Source: CAIWTU01 sp963815135 (GTDB lineage: Bacteria; Desulfobacterota; Desulfuromonadia; Geobacterales; Geobacteraceae). From it: a stretch of 64,000 nucleotides of DNA. A program made the translations under genes and the position numbers. The notes below the pieces were generated by a model. That model saw nothing but the letters and a program-made list of their open reading frames with translations, was not told the DNA's origin and made no database searches. The stretch is from NCBI GenBank assembly GCA_963815135.1, contig CAWFFO010000006.1, positions 434,001 through 498,000 on the forward strand, read 5' to 3'. Position 1 is the first letter of the stretch. Each line of letters starts with the position of its first letter. Shown here in pieces: positions 17,287 through 26,617 of the stretch.

Positions 17287-18248
17287 TAACTCACCCCCCT
17301 GCTGCTGCCACCCCGAGTGACGCTCCAAACCAGAATCCTTGCCAGAATATTGACGACGAGAGTGACTGCCAGCAGTATCAGGCCGATTTCCATAAGGGCT
17401 GCGGAATGCAAGGCCGACGAGGCTTCAGCGAATTCATTGGCAATAACGCTCGGCATCGTGTACGCCGGGTTGAGAATCGATAGTGATATCTGTGGAGTGT
17501 TGCCAATGACCATGGTGACGGCCATTGTTTCTCCGATTGCGCGTCCGAGGCCCAGGATCACTGCTCCAAGGATGCCGGAGCGTCCGTACGGCAGTACTGC
17601 CATGCGGATCATTTCCCAGCGGGTTGCACCCAGGGCTATGGCCGCCTCTCTCTGGTTCTGGGGGACCGCCTTAAGGACCTCCCTGGTTATTGAGGTGACG
17701 ATGGGAACAATCATGATCATCAGGATAAGGACTGCGGCGAGCATGCTGACCCCGTATGGTGCGCCCTGGAAAAAAGGAAGATAACCGAAATGGTCAGTGA
17801 GGAAAGGCTCAACTGTTCGCTGCAGCCACGGCGCCATGACCAGGATGCCCCAAAGCCCGTAAATAACGCTTGGTATTGCCGCCAGCAGTTCAACCAGTGC
17901 GGAAATGACCCCTCCGAGCTTTTTTGGCGTGATTTCGGTGAGAAACAGTGCAGCACCGACACTGAGGGGTGTTACCAGAAGAAGTGCCAGTATTGAAGAG
18001 ACGACCGAGCCGTAAATAAACGGAAGGGCACCGAAGTTTCCATTTACCGCATCCCATTCGCTGCTGGAAATGAATTTCCAGCCGAACTTGTGGATGGCCG
18101 GCAAGCTTTCCACGGCCATCTCGTAAAGCATCAAAAGAAGAATAAGGATAATGCTGAAGGCAAAAAAGATTGTGACTCCCCTGAATATGGAGTCACCATT
18201 GAGTGCTTTTTGCATTTTCCAGCTGGTCGATCCGGATTTAACAGACAT
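17286..18248 (-). CDS. pstC: Phosphate ABC transporter permease PstC
   Basis: I chose ATG at 18248, which has GGAGG upstream; an in-frame ATG at 18299 lacks a good site. The 320-residue protein has six hydrophobic segments, the family sequences VELLAAIPSVIYGLWG and the EAA loop REAAIALGATRWEMIRM. It pairs with PstA to form the membrane channel. An attenuator separates it from pstS. Confidence 0.95.
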   Translation of the reverse strand: MSVKSGSTSWKMQKALNGDSIFRGVTIFFAFSIILILLLMLYEMAVESLPAIHKFGWKFISSSEWDAVNGNFGALPFIYGSVVSSILALLLVTPLSVGAALFLTEITPKKLGGVISALVELLAAIPSVIYGLWGILVMAPWLQRTVEPFLTDHFGYLPFFQGAPYGVSMLAAVLILMIMIVPIVTSITREVLKAVPQNQREAAIALGATRWEMIRMAVLPYGRSGILGAVILGLGRAIGETMAVTMVIGNTPQISLSILNPAYTMPSVIANEFAEASSALHSAALMEIGLILLAVTLVVNILARILVWSVTRGGSSRGVS

Positions 18249-18336
18249 AGCCGCCTCCGTCTCGATGGAACAGTTATCATTTTTCATGTCTGGATCCATA
18301 CACCCTAAGAATTGTTGAAGTTTGCATGAAATAGCT

Positions 18337-18375
18337 TAAAAAAACAAGCGCGAGATTGCGCATCTCACGCTTGTT
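18337..18375 (-). terminator. Intrinsic terminator/attenuator between pstS and pstC
   Basis: Read on the minus strand, AACAAGCG (from 18375) and GAGA pair with TCTC and CGCTTGTT (to 18343), followed by a run of seven to eight T. It should stop part of the transcription, so that the binding protein PstS is made in excess over the membrane parts. Confidence 0.8.
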
Positions 18376-18398
18376 ATCTGATTTTTGGTGGTTATTGA

Positions 18399-19430
18399 CT
18401 AGTATCTGATGGTCTTGACGGTTTTTTCCACCATTTTGGCTACGTTTGCAGGCAGCGGAGCATAGAGAATGGCAGGTGCCATTTTCTGACCATGTTTCAA
18501 TTCCCAGTTGAGGAACTCAACCAGTTTCTTTCCGATTTCATGGTTTTTCTGCTGCTGGTAAACGAGCAGGTAAGTGAAGCCGGCGATGGGGTAAGCGTTC
18601 TTGCCGGGTTGGTTGACAAGGGCGATGCGATAATCGGCAGGCATATTCTTGGCTGCTCCGGCAGCCGCAGCGCTGGTGGATGCAATGGTCGGTTCTACGA
18701 AATATCCGCTCGCGTTTTTCAGGGAAGCAAAGGGAAGCTTGTTTTCATAGGCATATGCGAGTTCCACGTAACCAATGGTATAACGGGTGTTTTTAACCTG
18801 ACCGGCGACACCTTCATTACCTTTGCCGCCCAGACCTACCGGCCAGTTGACGGAGGTGCCGGTGCCTATCTTGTCTTTCCATATTTTGTTGATGTGGCAG
18901 AGATAATTGGTGAAGATCGCAGTGGTGCCGCTGCCGTCCGAGCGGTGAACTACGACTATCGGGCTGTTCGGCAATTTTATTCCCTTGTTTGCAGCTACGA
19001 TTTCAGGATCGTTCCATTTGGTGATTTTGCCGAGGTATATACCTGATACGACTGCAGGAGTCAGTTTCAGACCGGTTCCGATGCCGGGAATGTTATAGGT
19101 GATAACAACCGCGCCCATTACAGTAGGGATATGAAGGAGTTTACCCGGGGCCGCTGCCAGTTCTGCGTCTGAGAGAGGCTTGTCGGAAGCTCCAAAATCA
19201 ACGGTCTGGGCAGTAATCTGCTTGATTCCGCCGCCGCTGCCTATGGATTGGTAGTTGAACCTCACGGACGGGTCGATCTTGGCATACTCACTGAACCACT
19301 TGGAGTAGATAGGGTAGGGGAAGGTAGCACCCGCACCGTTGATGAGAGTTGTTGCGTCTGCCTGACCGGCCGCCGCGACCATGGCAATAGCCGCAAGGGC
19401 AAAAATAGCTGCACGTATTTTACTGAACAT
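18399..19430 (-). CDS. pstS: Phosphate-binding periplasmic protein
   Basis: The 343-residue precursor has a signal peptide ending ADA-TTL. Phosphate-contact motifs are visible: GAGATFPYPIYSKW, GSGGGIKQ, FGASDKPL and HRSDGSGTT. It captures phosphate for PstCAB. GGAGG lies 6 bp before the ATG. It is the first gene of the pst operon, behind a Pho box and a perfect TATAAT. Confidence 0.97.
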   Translation of the reverse strand: MFSKIRAAIFALAAIAMVAAAGQADATTLINGAGATFPYPIYSKWFSEYAKIDPSVRFNYQSIGSGGGIKQITAQTVDFGASDKPLSDAELAAAPGKLLHIPTVMGAVVITYNIPGIGTGLKLTPAVVSGIYLGKITKWNDPEIVAANKGIKLPNSPIVVVHRSDGSGTTAIFTNYLCHINKIWKDKIGTGTSVNWPVGLGGKGNEGVAGQVKNTRYTIGYVELAYAYENKLPFASLKNASGYFVEPTIASTSAAAAGAAKNMPADYRIALVNQPGKNAYPIAGFTYLLVYQQQKNHEIGKKLVEFLNWELKHGQKMAPAILYAPLPANVAKMVEKTVKTIRY

Positions 19431-19466
19431 CGTAACCTCCTTATTTATGTTGACTACATAGCCAGG

Positions 19467-19500
19467 ATTATATGCGGAGTTATGTTACAACCATGTTACA
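19467..19500 (-). promoter_or_regulatory. Pho box and -10 box of the pst operon
   Basis: On the minus strand, TGTAACA, 4 bp, TGTAACA (19500-19483) is a perfect direct repeat with an 11-bp period. Ten bp further on is TATAAT (19472-19467). This is the layout of PhoB-activated promoters, where the Pho box replaces the -35 element. Confidence 0.85.
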
Positions 19501-19524
19501 GGGATGCTAATTTCTGACGAAATC

Positions 19525-19962
19525 TCAAAAATCCTCTCTTGCCGACCGTGGTGAGAATCTGATAGCAACAATCCTTACCAGTGCAAGAGAAACGATGAGG
19601 ATAATGGCCATGGCAAGTTTCCGCCAATCCATTTCCTTGTACCAGAAGGAAAGAATCTCGGTCAGTATTGAGACCAGCACCGTATCGATGATGTAGGTAA
19701 CCTTTACCCTTCCCTCACTGAAGTAGGCGAGCGCCGTGCGCAATATTTCGACGATCGCCAGGACGGTCAGCATGTCCACCAGGATAACCCTGAAAGAGTC
19801 ATGGAAATCCTCTTTAAAGATTAGCCTGAAATCATAAAAAGTATAGATTGTGGCTGAAAAGATTGTCACGAGAATGGCTATGATAAGCAGACACAAAAGC
19901 GCTCTGGCTGACAGATCGAAAAACCTGGGAAGTCTCGGGTCAAGGGATTCATCTTTCCACAT
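19525..19962 (-). CDS. psiE: Phosphate-starvation-inducible PsiE family membrane protein
   Basis: This 145-residue protein has four hydrophobic segments and the PsiE pattern (LVDMLTVLAIVEILRTALAYFSEGRVKVTYIIDTVLV has the family's central LxxxEI and IxDT elements). Its biochemical function is unknown; the E. coli namesake is induced by phosphate starvation. A Pho box and TATACT lie upstream, and the ATG follows CAGGAGG. The neighbouring pstS supports Pho-regulon membership. Confidence 0.88.
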   Translation of the reverse strand: MWKDESLDPRLPRFFDLSARALLCLLIIAILVTIFSATIYTFYDFRLIFKEDFHDSFRVILVDMLTVLAIVEILRTALAYFSEGRVKVTYIIDTVLVSILTEILSFWYKEMDWRKLAMAIILIVSLALVRIVAIRFSPRSAREDF

Positions 19963-20039
19963 GTTTCCTCCTGAAACAGGTAATTTAAATAAAACGATTT
20001 GTCAGGATTTTACGTTCAGACCGAATGATGCTTAAAAGC

Positions 20040-20072
20040 AGTATAGAAGGTCGATGTTACAATTCTGTAAAA
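20040..20072 (-). promoter_or_regulatory. Pho box and -10 box of psiE
   Basis: On the minus strand, TTTTACA, 4 bp, TGTAACA (20072-20055) is followed after 9 bp by TATACT (20045-20040), a five-of-six -10 box. The arrangement matches the pstS promoter. Confidence 0.75.
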
Positions 20073-20331
20073 CAGAAGTAAGGAAAAGAAAAAATTTCCT
20101 GTTTTGCTTTGATACATTTGATGTCGGACTTAAAAATATGTAACCTGTTCACATAGTTTAAAAAACTTGTTATGCGGTCTTCCTTTTTCTGTTCTTTGTT
20201 CACCCCCAAGCTATTACTTCACACTTTCAGGCAAAAATATTCTCAAAAGGTCTATTTATCAGATCCTGCCGTGGTTCGGGATAAGGACTGTGGACCGATC
20301 TTGGCAGATATTTCCTACCATAATTCAGGAG

Positions 20332-20347
20332 CGTCATAATAATGACG
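20332..20347. repeat. Hairpin 1 of a related pair
   Basis: CGTCAT (20332-20337) pairs with ATGACG (20342-20347) around AATA; it is preceded by GGAG, as in hairpin 2. Confidence 0.45.
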
Positions 20348-20442
20348 GTTGTCTGTGCAGGTGGCCAACTATACGTAAAATAAAGTTAATTTGATTATGA
20401 TTCGAACTCTGAATGGACAGTAAATAAAATAACAATTTATGG

Positions 20443-20462
20443 AGCGTCATATTTGTGACGCT
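20443..20462. repeat. Hairpin 2 of a related pair
   Basis: AGCGTCA (20443-20449) pairs with TGACGCT (20456-20462) around TATTTG. No T-tract follows, so it is not a terminator. Confidence 0.45.
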
Positions 20463-20677
20463 TTAACGGATTGTTTTACTCTTGTTGAAGACTTAGAACA
20501 GGTATGCAATGAAAGCTTAATTAATTATAATGATGTGTAACTATGCGGTATTCGAAGATAATTGTTTTCGGGAAAAGATGTATACAGGAGTTTGTGCGCC
20601 GTAAAATTCTTTTGGCACGTTTGCTGAAAAAGTAATTAGCATTCAATTTAAATCAACGGAGCAAGGGGGGTTATATA

Positions 20678-20833
20678 ATGAATTGTCCCAAGTGCAGAGG
20701 AAAAATGTACAGCGAGAAGTATTTTGATTTCGTAAGGTCTTTTGAGGCTTGGAAATGCGTCAGCTGCGGTGAAGTGGTTGATGAAGTGATATTGTCCAAC
20801 AGGGCCAGAAGCCATAGCCTGTTTCTGGGTTAA
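20678..20833 (+). CDS. Small zinc-ribbon protein, 51 aa
   Basis: ATG at 20678 follows GCAAGGGGGG. The product begins MNCPKCRGKM and has a second pair in CVSCGEVVDE, so it has two C-x2-C knuckles 21 residues apart, the classic zinc-ribbon layout. A strong terminator follows. Function is unknown; such proteins may bind nucleic acid or a partner protein. Confidence 0.75.
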   Translation: MNCPKCRGKMYSEKYFDFVRSFEAWKCVSCGEVVDEVILSNRARSHSLFLG

Positions 20834-20897
20834 TATATCATGGTGAATTGCCGGTTTTTACATTTTCACCGGTATTTCTGAATTACAGTAATTCATG

Positions 20898-20950
20898 AAA
20901 AACCGGCGATGTCTGGCGGTAGAATGTTTGCCCCGCATCGCCGGTTTTTT
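20898..20950 (+). terminator. Intrinsic terminator after the zinc-ribbon gene
   Basis: AAAACCGGCGATG (ending at 20911) pairs with CATCGCCGGTTTT (from 20936), followed by TTATTT. The long stem is perfect and works in both directions. Confidence 0.88.
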
Positions 20951-21031
20951 ATTTGAAGTGCTGTCGGGATCTACCACTTAATCAGTTTTTCCGGCAACAG
21001 TATAAGCTGATTCCATTTTGGAATGGCTGCT

Positions 21032-21166
21032 TTATTGCTCTGCCGTTTTTGCCAAAACCCTTAACCTCCTTTTGTCTTCAGTTGTGAGGTGGAAATCAGG
21101 GTGCATGATCCGGTATCGCAAGGACGGCATTCCTCCTATAAATGCCACTTTCCTCGCAATTCTCAT
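21032..21166 (-). CDS. Possible small protein, 44 aa
   Basis: An ATG-to-TAA frame encodes a basic peptide beginning MRIARKVAFIGG and ending LRVLAKTAEQ. Its composition is protein-like, but the ribosome site is weak (GGCGGG) and no homologue is known to me. It may be chance. Confidence 0.25.
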   Translation of the reverse strand: MRIARKVAFIGGMPSLRYRIMHPDFHLTTEDKRRLRVLAKTAEQ

Positions 21167-21323
21167 ATTCCCGCCTGTTTCAAGAAACCGGAAAGGTTCC
21201 AGAGAAATCCATTTAATCGGCTTTCTCTGCTACCGTTTACCCGCATAAAAAATCACAAATTATTGCAGAAGTCATAATCCATTTGATTGTATACCGTGAT
21301 TTTTGCGAATGATAACCAAGTTG

Positions 21324-21351
21324 TTGACATTACAGCGTAAAGGATTATTCT
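21324..21351 (+). promoter_or_regulatory. Likely promoter of the DUF502 gene
   Basis: A perfect TTGACA -35 box is followed after 16 bp by TATTCT (4 of 6), about 40 bp upstream of the start at 21392. Confidence 0.5.
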
Positions 21352-21391
21352 TGACTGGTCGGAAAGGCATCTTTTGCTATTGGAGAGTACT

Positions 21392-21988
21392 ATGGAAAAA
21401 AAGAAATTAATCGATCATTTGAGAAAAAGATTTGTTGCGGGGTTGCTCATCCTGATTCCCCTGGGCTTAACCCTTTTTATACTCAAGTTCCTGTTTAATG
21501 TTGCGGATGGGATACTAGGGCCTTACCTGGCAAAAATATTCATCGCAGTTACACGACATGATACTTATATTCCCGGGATGGGGATGGTGACCGGAGCCAT
21601 AGTGATCTACCTCACTGGTCTGCTTGCAACCAATGTCATGGGCACGCAGATTCTTAAATGGTGGGACAGTTTCCTTTCGAAAATTCCACTGGTCAAGTCG
21701 ATATATACATCCAGCAAACAGTTGACCAAGGTTTTCAGCGAGGGAAAAACATCATACCGGCGCGCAGTTTTTGTCGAGTGGCCACGCAGTGGGGTCCGGG
21801 CGATTGGGTTTGTTACCGCTGAAATTGAGCGGGATAACGAGAGACTGGTGGTTGTTTATGTACCGACCATGCCCAACCCGACTTCGGGGTTTGCCCTGTT
21901 CTTCCGGGAGAATGAGGTGATGGAGAGCGGCATGACCGTGGAGGAAGCGGTAAAATTCGTCGTGTCGAGTGGAGTGGTAGTCCATTAG
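21392..21988 (+). CDS. DUF502 domain-containing membrane protein
   Basis: I chose ATG at 21392 because TTGGAGAG lies upstream; an in-frame start at 21374 has no ribosome site. The 198-residue product has two N-terminal hydrophobic segments (about 15-38 and 57-80), the conserved WWDSFLSKIPLVKSIY stretch, and a soluble C-terminal beta domain with VPTMPNPTSG. Function is unknown. Its stop overlaps the convergent phoR stop by 4 bp. Confidence 0.9.
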   Translation: MEKKKLIDHLRKRFVAGLLILIPLGLTLFILKFLFNVADGILGPYLAKIFIAVTRHDTYIPGMGMVTGAIVIYLTGLLATNVMGTQILKWWDSFLSKIPLVKSIYTSSKQLTKVFSEGKTSYRRAVFVEWPRSGVRAIGFVTAEIERDNERLVVVYVPTMPNPTSGFALFFRENEVMESGMTVEEAVKFVVSSGVVVH

Positions 21989-23754
21989 GCTTTTTTAAGG
22001 GTAATGGAAAAAGTCGATCCCTTGCCCTGTGAACTTTCTACGGAAACCGTTCCACCATGTGCCTGGATTATATGTTTGACTATGGACAGACCGAGTCCGG
22101 TACCTCCCAATTCGCGGCTTCTGGCGGCGTCCACACGATAGAAACGTTCGAAAATCCTGGAAAGGTCTTTTGCCGGGATTCCTATCCCGGTGTCCTTGAC
22201 ATCGATCCTTATCATTGTTCCCAGATCCATGGCGGAAACCGTTATGGTTCCGTTTTGCATGGAATATTTTATAGCATTGTCGAGGAGGTTGATAAATACC
22301 TGCTCCAACCTTCCGATATCCGCCTTTACCGCAGGTATTTCCGTGCCGATCTCCTGATTAATAACAATTTCTTTGTCCGATGCCCTGTTTTCCAACAGGC
22401 TGCAGGCCCTGTTTAACGCTCCATGGATATTGGCAGGCTGCATGCTCAGTTCGAGTTTTCCTGCTTCCAGCTGGGACAGCGTAAGCAGGTCGCTGATCAG
22501 GCTTGCAAGTCTTTCGGCATGGTTGTGGATGATCGTGCTGAAATGGACCACCTTTTCCGGATCCATTGTCAGTCCGTCGCTGATAAGCGTTTCGGCATAG
22601 CCCTTGATGACGGCCACGGGTGTCCTGAGTTCATGGGACACGTTGGCAACGAAATCCTTGCGTACCTTTTCCAGCATTTTTATGTCGCTTATATCATGAA
22701 AAACGGCCACGACACCCACCATTGAACCCCTATCCATGAGTGGCACCCAGTGGGTCAGTACCGTTTTTTCCTCAGGAGTGTTCATGGAAATTTCCTCGAG
22801 GATTTCTTCCCGTCCCGAAAGTACCTTTTTCAGGGTGTCGTTCAGGGCGGGCTGGCGGGTCATTTCGATCAGAGATTCACCTTCCGTATAATCGTCAAGG
22901 AAGAACATAGCCCTGAATGCCGGATTAGCCAGGGTAACTTTGCCGTTGTTGTCCGTGACCATCACTCCTTCACCCATGCTGCTGAGGATAGTGTCGAGCC
23001 TGTTCCTTTCCGCAGAAATTCCAGCCATCTGGGTTTCTATCCGGGAAGCCATATCATTCATGACCGCTGCGAGCCCGGCAGCTTCGTCATTGCCGGTAAC
23101 AGGTATGCGGAAACCCAGGTCCCCCTTGCCGATCCTGGTGGCTGCCGCTGCTATCGTTCTCAGTGGGCGTGTTGTGACATTGGATAGAATGTATCCAAGA
23201 AATAAAGAACAGACAATCGCCAAGGCAACCGACGCAAAGAGCACCGAATGGAGTTCCGAGAGCGCTTTTCCAACCTGCGACAGGGGAAGTGCGAGTCGTA
23301 TGACCCCTGTCTGGCCCGTTCTGTCAGTAAAAGGAAGTGCGACATAAAGCATGTGTGTCTTGAGTGTTGAGGAATATCGCACGGAACTGCCGGACTCGCT
23401 CTTTAACGCGCCGATAAACTCGGGGCGGTCGGCATGATTTTCCAGCGTTGCCAAGCCATTCCTGCCGACTTCCGAGTCGCCGACAACAACACCTTTCAGG
23501 GTGATAACGGTGACTCTGGCTTTGATTTCTTTACCGACTGCGTCTGCCATGGACTGGGAATCGTCCCTTAGATGCGAAATTTCCTTGCCGGCCATTGACC
23601 GCGCCAGCCTGGCTTCATTGAAGAGATTTTCTTTGATTCCCTGGACAAGGTTTTGTTCGAGGGTATGGTTCAGGTAACCGAAAAGCACTCCGGCAATGAC
23701 TATTACCAGGCCAAGGTATGATGCGATCAGTTTCCAGCGGAGGCTGAATTTCAT
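21985..23754 (-). CDS. phoR: Phosphate-regulon sensor histidine kinase
   Basis: I chose ATG at 23754 (MKFSLRWKL), with GGAGA upstream. Domains in the 589-residue product: TM1 about 8-27, an extracytoplasmic sensor region 28-160, TM2 about 163-187, HAMP, a PAS domain around 245-350 (MGEGVMVTDNNGKV), HisKA with VSHELRTP and the phosphorylated His, and HATPase with NLLDNAIKYS, DTGIGIP and GTGLGLS. It fits PhoR, with an unusually large sensor region compared with the E. coli protein. phoB is the likely partner although it lies 5 kb away. Only a weak Pho-box-like TGTAACA (about 23802-23808) lies upstream. Confidence 0.88.
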   Translation of the reverse strand: MKFSLRWKLIASYLGLVIVIAGVLFGYLNHTLEQNLVQGIKENLFNEARLARSMAGKEISHLRDDSQSMADAVGKEIKARVTVITLKGVVVGDSEVGRNGLATLENHADRPEFIGALKSESGSSVRYSSTLKTHMLYVALPFTDRTGQTGVIRLALPLSQVGKALSELHSVLFASVALAIVCSLFLGYILSNVTTRPLRTIAAAATRIGKGDLGFRIPVTGNDEAAGLAAVMNDMASRIETQMAGISAERNRLDTILSSMGEGVMVTDNNGKVTLANPAFRAMFFLDDYTEGESLIEMTRQPALNDTLKKVLSGREEILEEISMNTPEEKTVLTHWVPLMDRGSMVGVVAVFHDISDIKMLEKVRKDFVANVSHELRTPVAVIKGYAETLISDGLTMDPEKVVHFSTIIHNHAERLASLISDLLTLSQLEAGKLELSMQPANIHGALNRACSLLENRASDKEIVINQEIGTEIPAVKADIGRLEQVFINLLDNAIKYSMQNGTITVSAMDLGTMIRIDVKDTGIGIPAKDLSRIFERFYRVDAARSRELGGTGLGLSIVKHIIQAHGGTVSVESSQGKGSTFSITLKKA

Positions 23755-24048
23755 GGCGTGTCTCCAAACTAAAATGTAAACCAAATCAAGGATTACGTTC
23801 TTGTTACAATGCGTAAGATTGCCGAATCAAATGCATTGCAACAGATATTTACTTTTTTGATGCTCAACGTCAACTATTTTTCACGGGTTTTATAAAGAAG
23901 CAGTAGGGCGGGAGCTTTAACCTTGCAGCGGAATTTACTTGCGCTAAGAGGCAAAGAAATACAAAGACCGAATTGGGATATATAACGGTTTCACCGTCGA
24001 ATCGAAATATTTTCCGATCGTTTATGTACTGAAAAGGATGACCTTGAT
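23755..24048. other. Intergenic stretch upstream of phoR, no gene seen
   Basis: Apart from a TGTAACA half-site on the minus strand at 23808-23802, no promoter, hairpin or reading frame stood out. Confidence 0.4.
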
Positions 24049-24227
24049 TCATGTGGAGCGAAAAGTTTGTTGATCTTGCAGCGTTCGTTTCAGTCTTTGG
24101 TTCAAAAAGTACCGTCGCCGCCGAAGATCAGCAAATTTAACATCGCCTGAGCGCAAAATATCACAGACTTCCTTCACGTCTTTATCGAGGTCGACTTTGC
24201 ATCACACTCATACCAATCCACATCCAT
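24049..24227 (-). pseudogene. Small conserved-looking protein, 59 aa, with one single-base frameshift
   Basis: ATG at 24227 starts MDVDWYECDAK, 7 bp after the NrfD stop. After codon 11 the frame must be corrected by one base (probably AAGGTC read as AAGTC). It then reads LDKDVKEVCDILRSGDVKFA, then DLRRRRYFLNQRLKR, to a TGA at 24049. Both halves have protein-like composition and fit end to end. It is the last gene of the respiratory module; function unknown. The shift is probably a sequencing error. Confidence 0.55.
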
Positions 24228-24234
24228 GATATTA

Positions 24235-25578
24235 TCACGACTCTAGTCCGAAACCCTCTTCATTGCGATTACCGTATGTCCCTGTAGCAGATTTCGGACT
24301 TACCACTTTCGTGTATCCATTTGCCGTGCCGATTGCGGAGATTTGTTCAGCTTCTGTTTTCCAGGTATAGAGCATAGGCAGCCGGTAGAGGATAAAGCGG
24401 TAAACAACAATATAGATAGAGAACAGGGTGAGTGAAATCAACACCTCTCGCCAGGGGGGGATCTCCCGCTCGGGCAGCTTCCAGTTGAAGGTGATAATGG
24501 CGGTATTAAGCCGGTTGAGAACTACGCCGAAGACAGTAAGAACCGCACTGAAGCGGACCAGTCCGAGAATCTTGTGCCTGATGGCATAAGCGAAGAGAAT
24601 GAGCGGCAGAATGACCCCTACGCCCATCTCGAAGATATACCAGGCGCCCCAGCCGCTGGCCAGGTATTCCCATTTGTTGTCATGGGCCATACCCATCAGT
24701 TTGATGGTACAGGTACGTGGCAAGCCCCATGCTTGCTCCCTTGGCGAGGGCGATGGTGAGCTTGTCGAGATTATTCAGAAATTCTCGTCGCATCGCCATG
24801 CCATGGTTTTGCTGACGATGGTGCTGACCACGATCACCATGCAGAGACCGCCGGGAATGGAGGAGACGAAGAAATGAAGCCACTGGAACGAGGAGGAGTA
24901 CCAGAGAGGATGGACCTTGCCGGGTGCATAGTTGAAGAGCGCTCCCAGGGCGCCCTGGTGGAGGGTGGAGAGAATGATCCCGGCCACGGTGAGACCGAGG
25001 ATGATCTTACGCACACCCCGTTTGCCCATGGGGAAACCTATCCATTCGAAAAAAGAAACCGAAACCTCGGCGACCTGCACGGAGAGATAGGTGGCCACAT
25101 GCCAGGCGACGAGGAAGAGCACCGCCGCCGGACCGAAGGCAACAACCATCGGGTAGGGGAGACGCCAGGGCTGGCCCAGGTCGACCAGCAGGTAGACGAC
25201 CGCGAAAAAATAGCCCAGTAGGCCATTTAACAGAGCGAGCCGTTCGATCGGCTCGAAATCATGGCGGCCGAAGATTTCCACGGTCGTTCCGAGCAGAAAA
25301 CCCGAGGAGGAGAGCGGCACCATGGTGAACAGGCCGAAACCGAGGAAAAGACCCCACGGGTAGTCGTAGGAGCTGTGGTGGCCCAGGCCGAGGCCGAAGA
25401 TGAAGCGGCCGGCAATGATCGGCAACCCAACGGCGAAGATTGCGGCCAATATCCAGTTAAAGGGATTACGCAAAGCTTGGGCAATATACTGCTTGGAGTG
25501 AGCCCGAGCAGCAGCTTTATCTTTCAGGCCCCATCGTTCTCTTCCGGGAACCTTGTAATGGGAGTCGACAATTTTCAT
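24235..25578 (-). pseudogene. NrfD/HybB-type quinol-interacting membrane subunit (two frameshifts)
   Basis: Three frames together give one NrfD-family integral membrane protein of about 445 residues with roughly ten hydrophobic helices. It starts MKIVDSHYKV behind AGAAGG. The first frame ends near 24775, a short middle frame covers about 24800-24705 (LNNLDKLTIALAKGAS), and the last starts near 24700 (KLMGMAHDNKWEYLASGWGAW). Such subunits oxidise menaquinol and pass electrons to an FeS partner. Only indels disturb it; there are no in-frame stops or degraded motifs, so sequencing error is more likely than decay. Confidence 0.82.
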
Positions 25579-25599
25579 ACCTTCTGACTTTGTATCTAT

Positions 25600-26523
25600 T
25601 CATGGCTTTGCTCCTCCTGCTTCGGAATGGCCGTCTCCGTGGTCCCGATTGTTTCTTTTTCGGGTTGCCAAAAGATGAAAGCCGGTAAAGAGAGCCGGCC
25701 AGATGGTCAGCACCATCGGAACCATGCCGAGAAACTCCTTTACGTTGGAGATGATCGGCTCGATTCGCCATGGTCGTGTCGAAGCCGACCTGACTCGAAA
25801 TCAACCCCGGAAAGATATAGCCAGCTTGTGCCGCCGACTTCCTTTTCTCCGAATATGTGGTCCACGTATTTGTCGGGATATTTCCTTGATCCGCTCATGG
25901 CCGATCTTTAAGCAGATCTTTGCGGTAGCCGAAGGTGAAGACCTCCTGCGGACAGATCTCGACACAGGCGGGGGGCCTGCCGTATTTCAGTCGCGTGTCG
26001 TAGCAGAAGATGCATTTCTTGACCACCGGATTGAGCGCGCTGGAATAGCTGTATGCCGGCACATTGAAGGGGCAGGCGATCATGCAGTTGCGGCAACCGA
26101 CGCAGACCTTCGGGATTGTAGATTACCGCCCCTTCCTTGGTCTTGGTATAGGCATTGACAAAACAGGAAGTCAGGCAGGCCGGCTCATTGCAGTGGTTGC
26201 ACTGGATCTTGCGGTAGACCGGCCCGCCACCCGACCTTGGTCTCATAGCGGTTAACCACCGTATATGCCGTTTCGGTGGGACGCCGTTTTTCCTCGAAGA
26301 CCGATTGGTCGTCAAAGGGCGTATCCGGGGCTGGCAGGTGCTGTTCCTTGTTGCAGGCCGCCTCGCAACTTCGGCAGCCGACGCAGCGGGTCGTATCCAC
26401 CAGGACCCCCATTCCTTTCGGATATCCTTCAAAGGAGTCCATCCCCCATGCCTTATCCGAGGAGCCAAGCATGGTTGCCGTTCCGCACGCCATGCATACT
26501 TTAAGAAAATCTCTTCGTTTCAT
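25600..26523 (-). pseudogene. Ferredoxin-type 4Fe-4S electron-transfer subunit (several frameshifts)
   Basis: The N-terminus MKRRDFLKVCMA suggests a Tat-type or related signal. Four Cys clusters can be read: CVGCRSCEAAC in frame 1; CNHCNEPACLTSC in frame 2; CVGCRNCMIAC and CIFCYDTR...CVEIC in frame 3. A C-terminal hydrophobic anchor (MVPMVLTIWPALFTGFHLL) completes it. Shifts sit near 26232 (extra G), 26112 (extra A), 25905, 25885 and 25800. The protein is the DmsB/HybA-like partner of NrfD. As in the NrfD gene, indels are the only damage. Confidence 0.82.
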
Positions 26524-26617
26524 GATCCGTTCTCCTTCATTTCAAAGAATCTGAAAAATAGCAATTACCACTGCAGGCAGAAAAAGCGCGGAGTGAATTC
26601 AAACGGCATAAATTAAA

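Larger units (their letters stand above)
20073..20677. other. AT-rich intergenic stretch with two related hairpins
   Basis: No gene is evident. The only structure is a pair of short perfect hairpins that share GGAGCGTCAT at their 5' sides (20332-20347 and 20443-20462). Confidence 0.5.

Noticed and set aside
20178..20950. tRNA or other classical RNA gene in the gene-poor region after psiE
   Set aside because: No cloverleaf, anticodon arm or known RNA signature could be built. Only short hairpins and a terminator are present.
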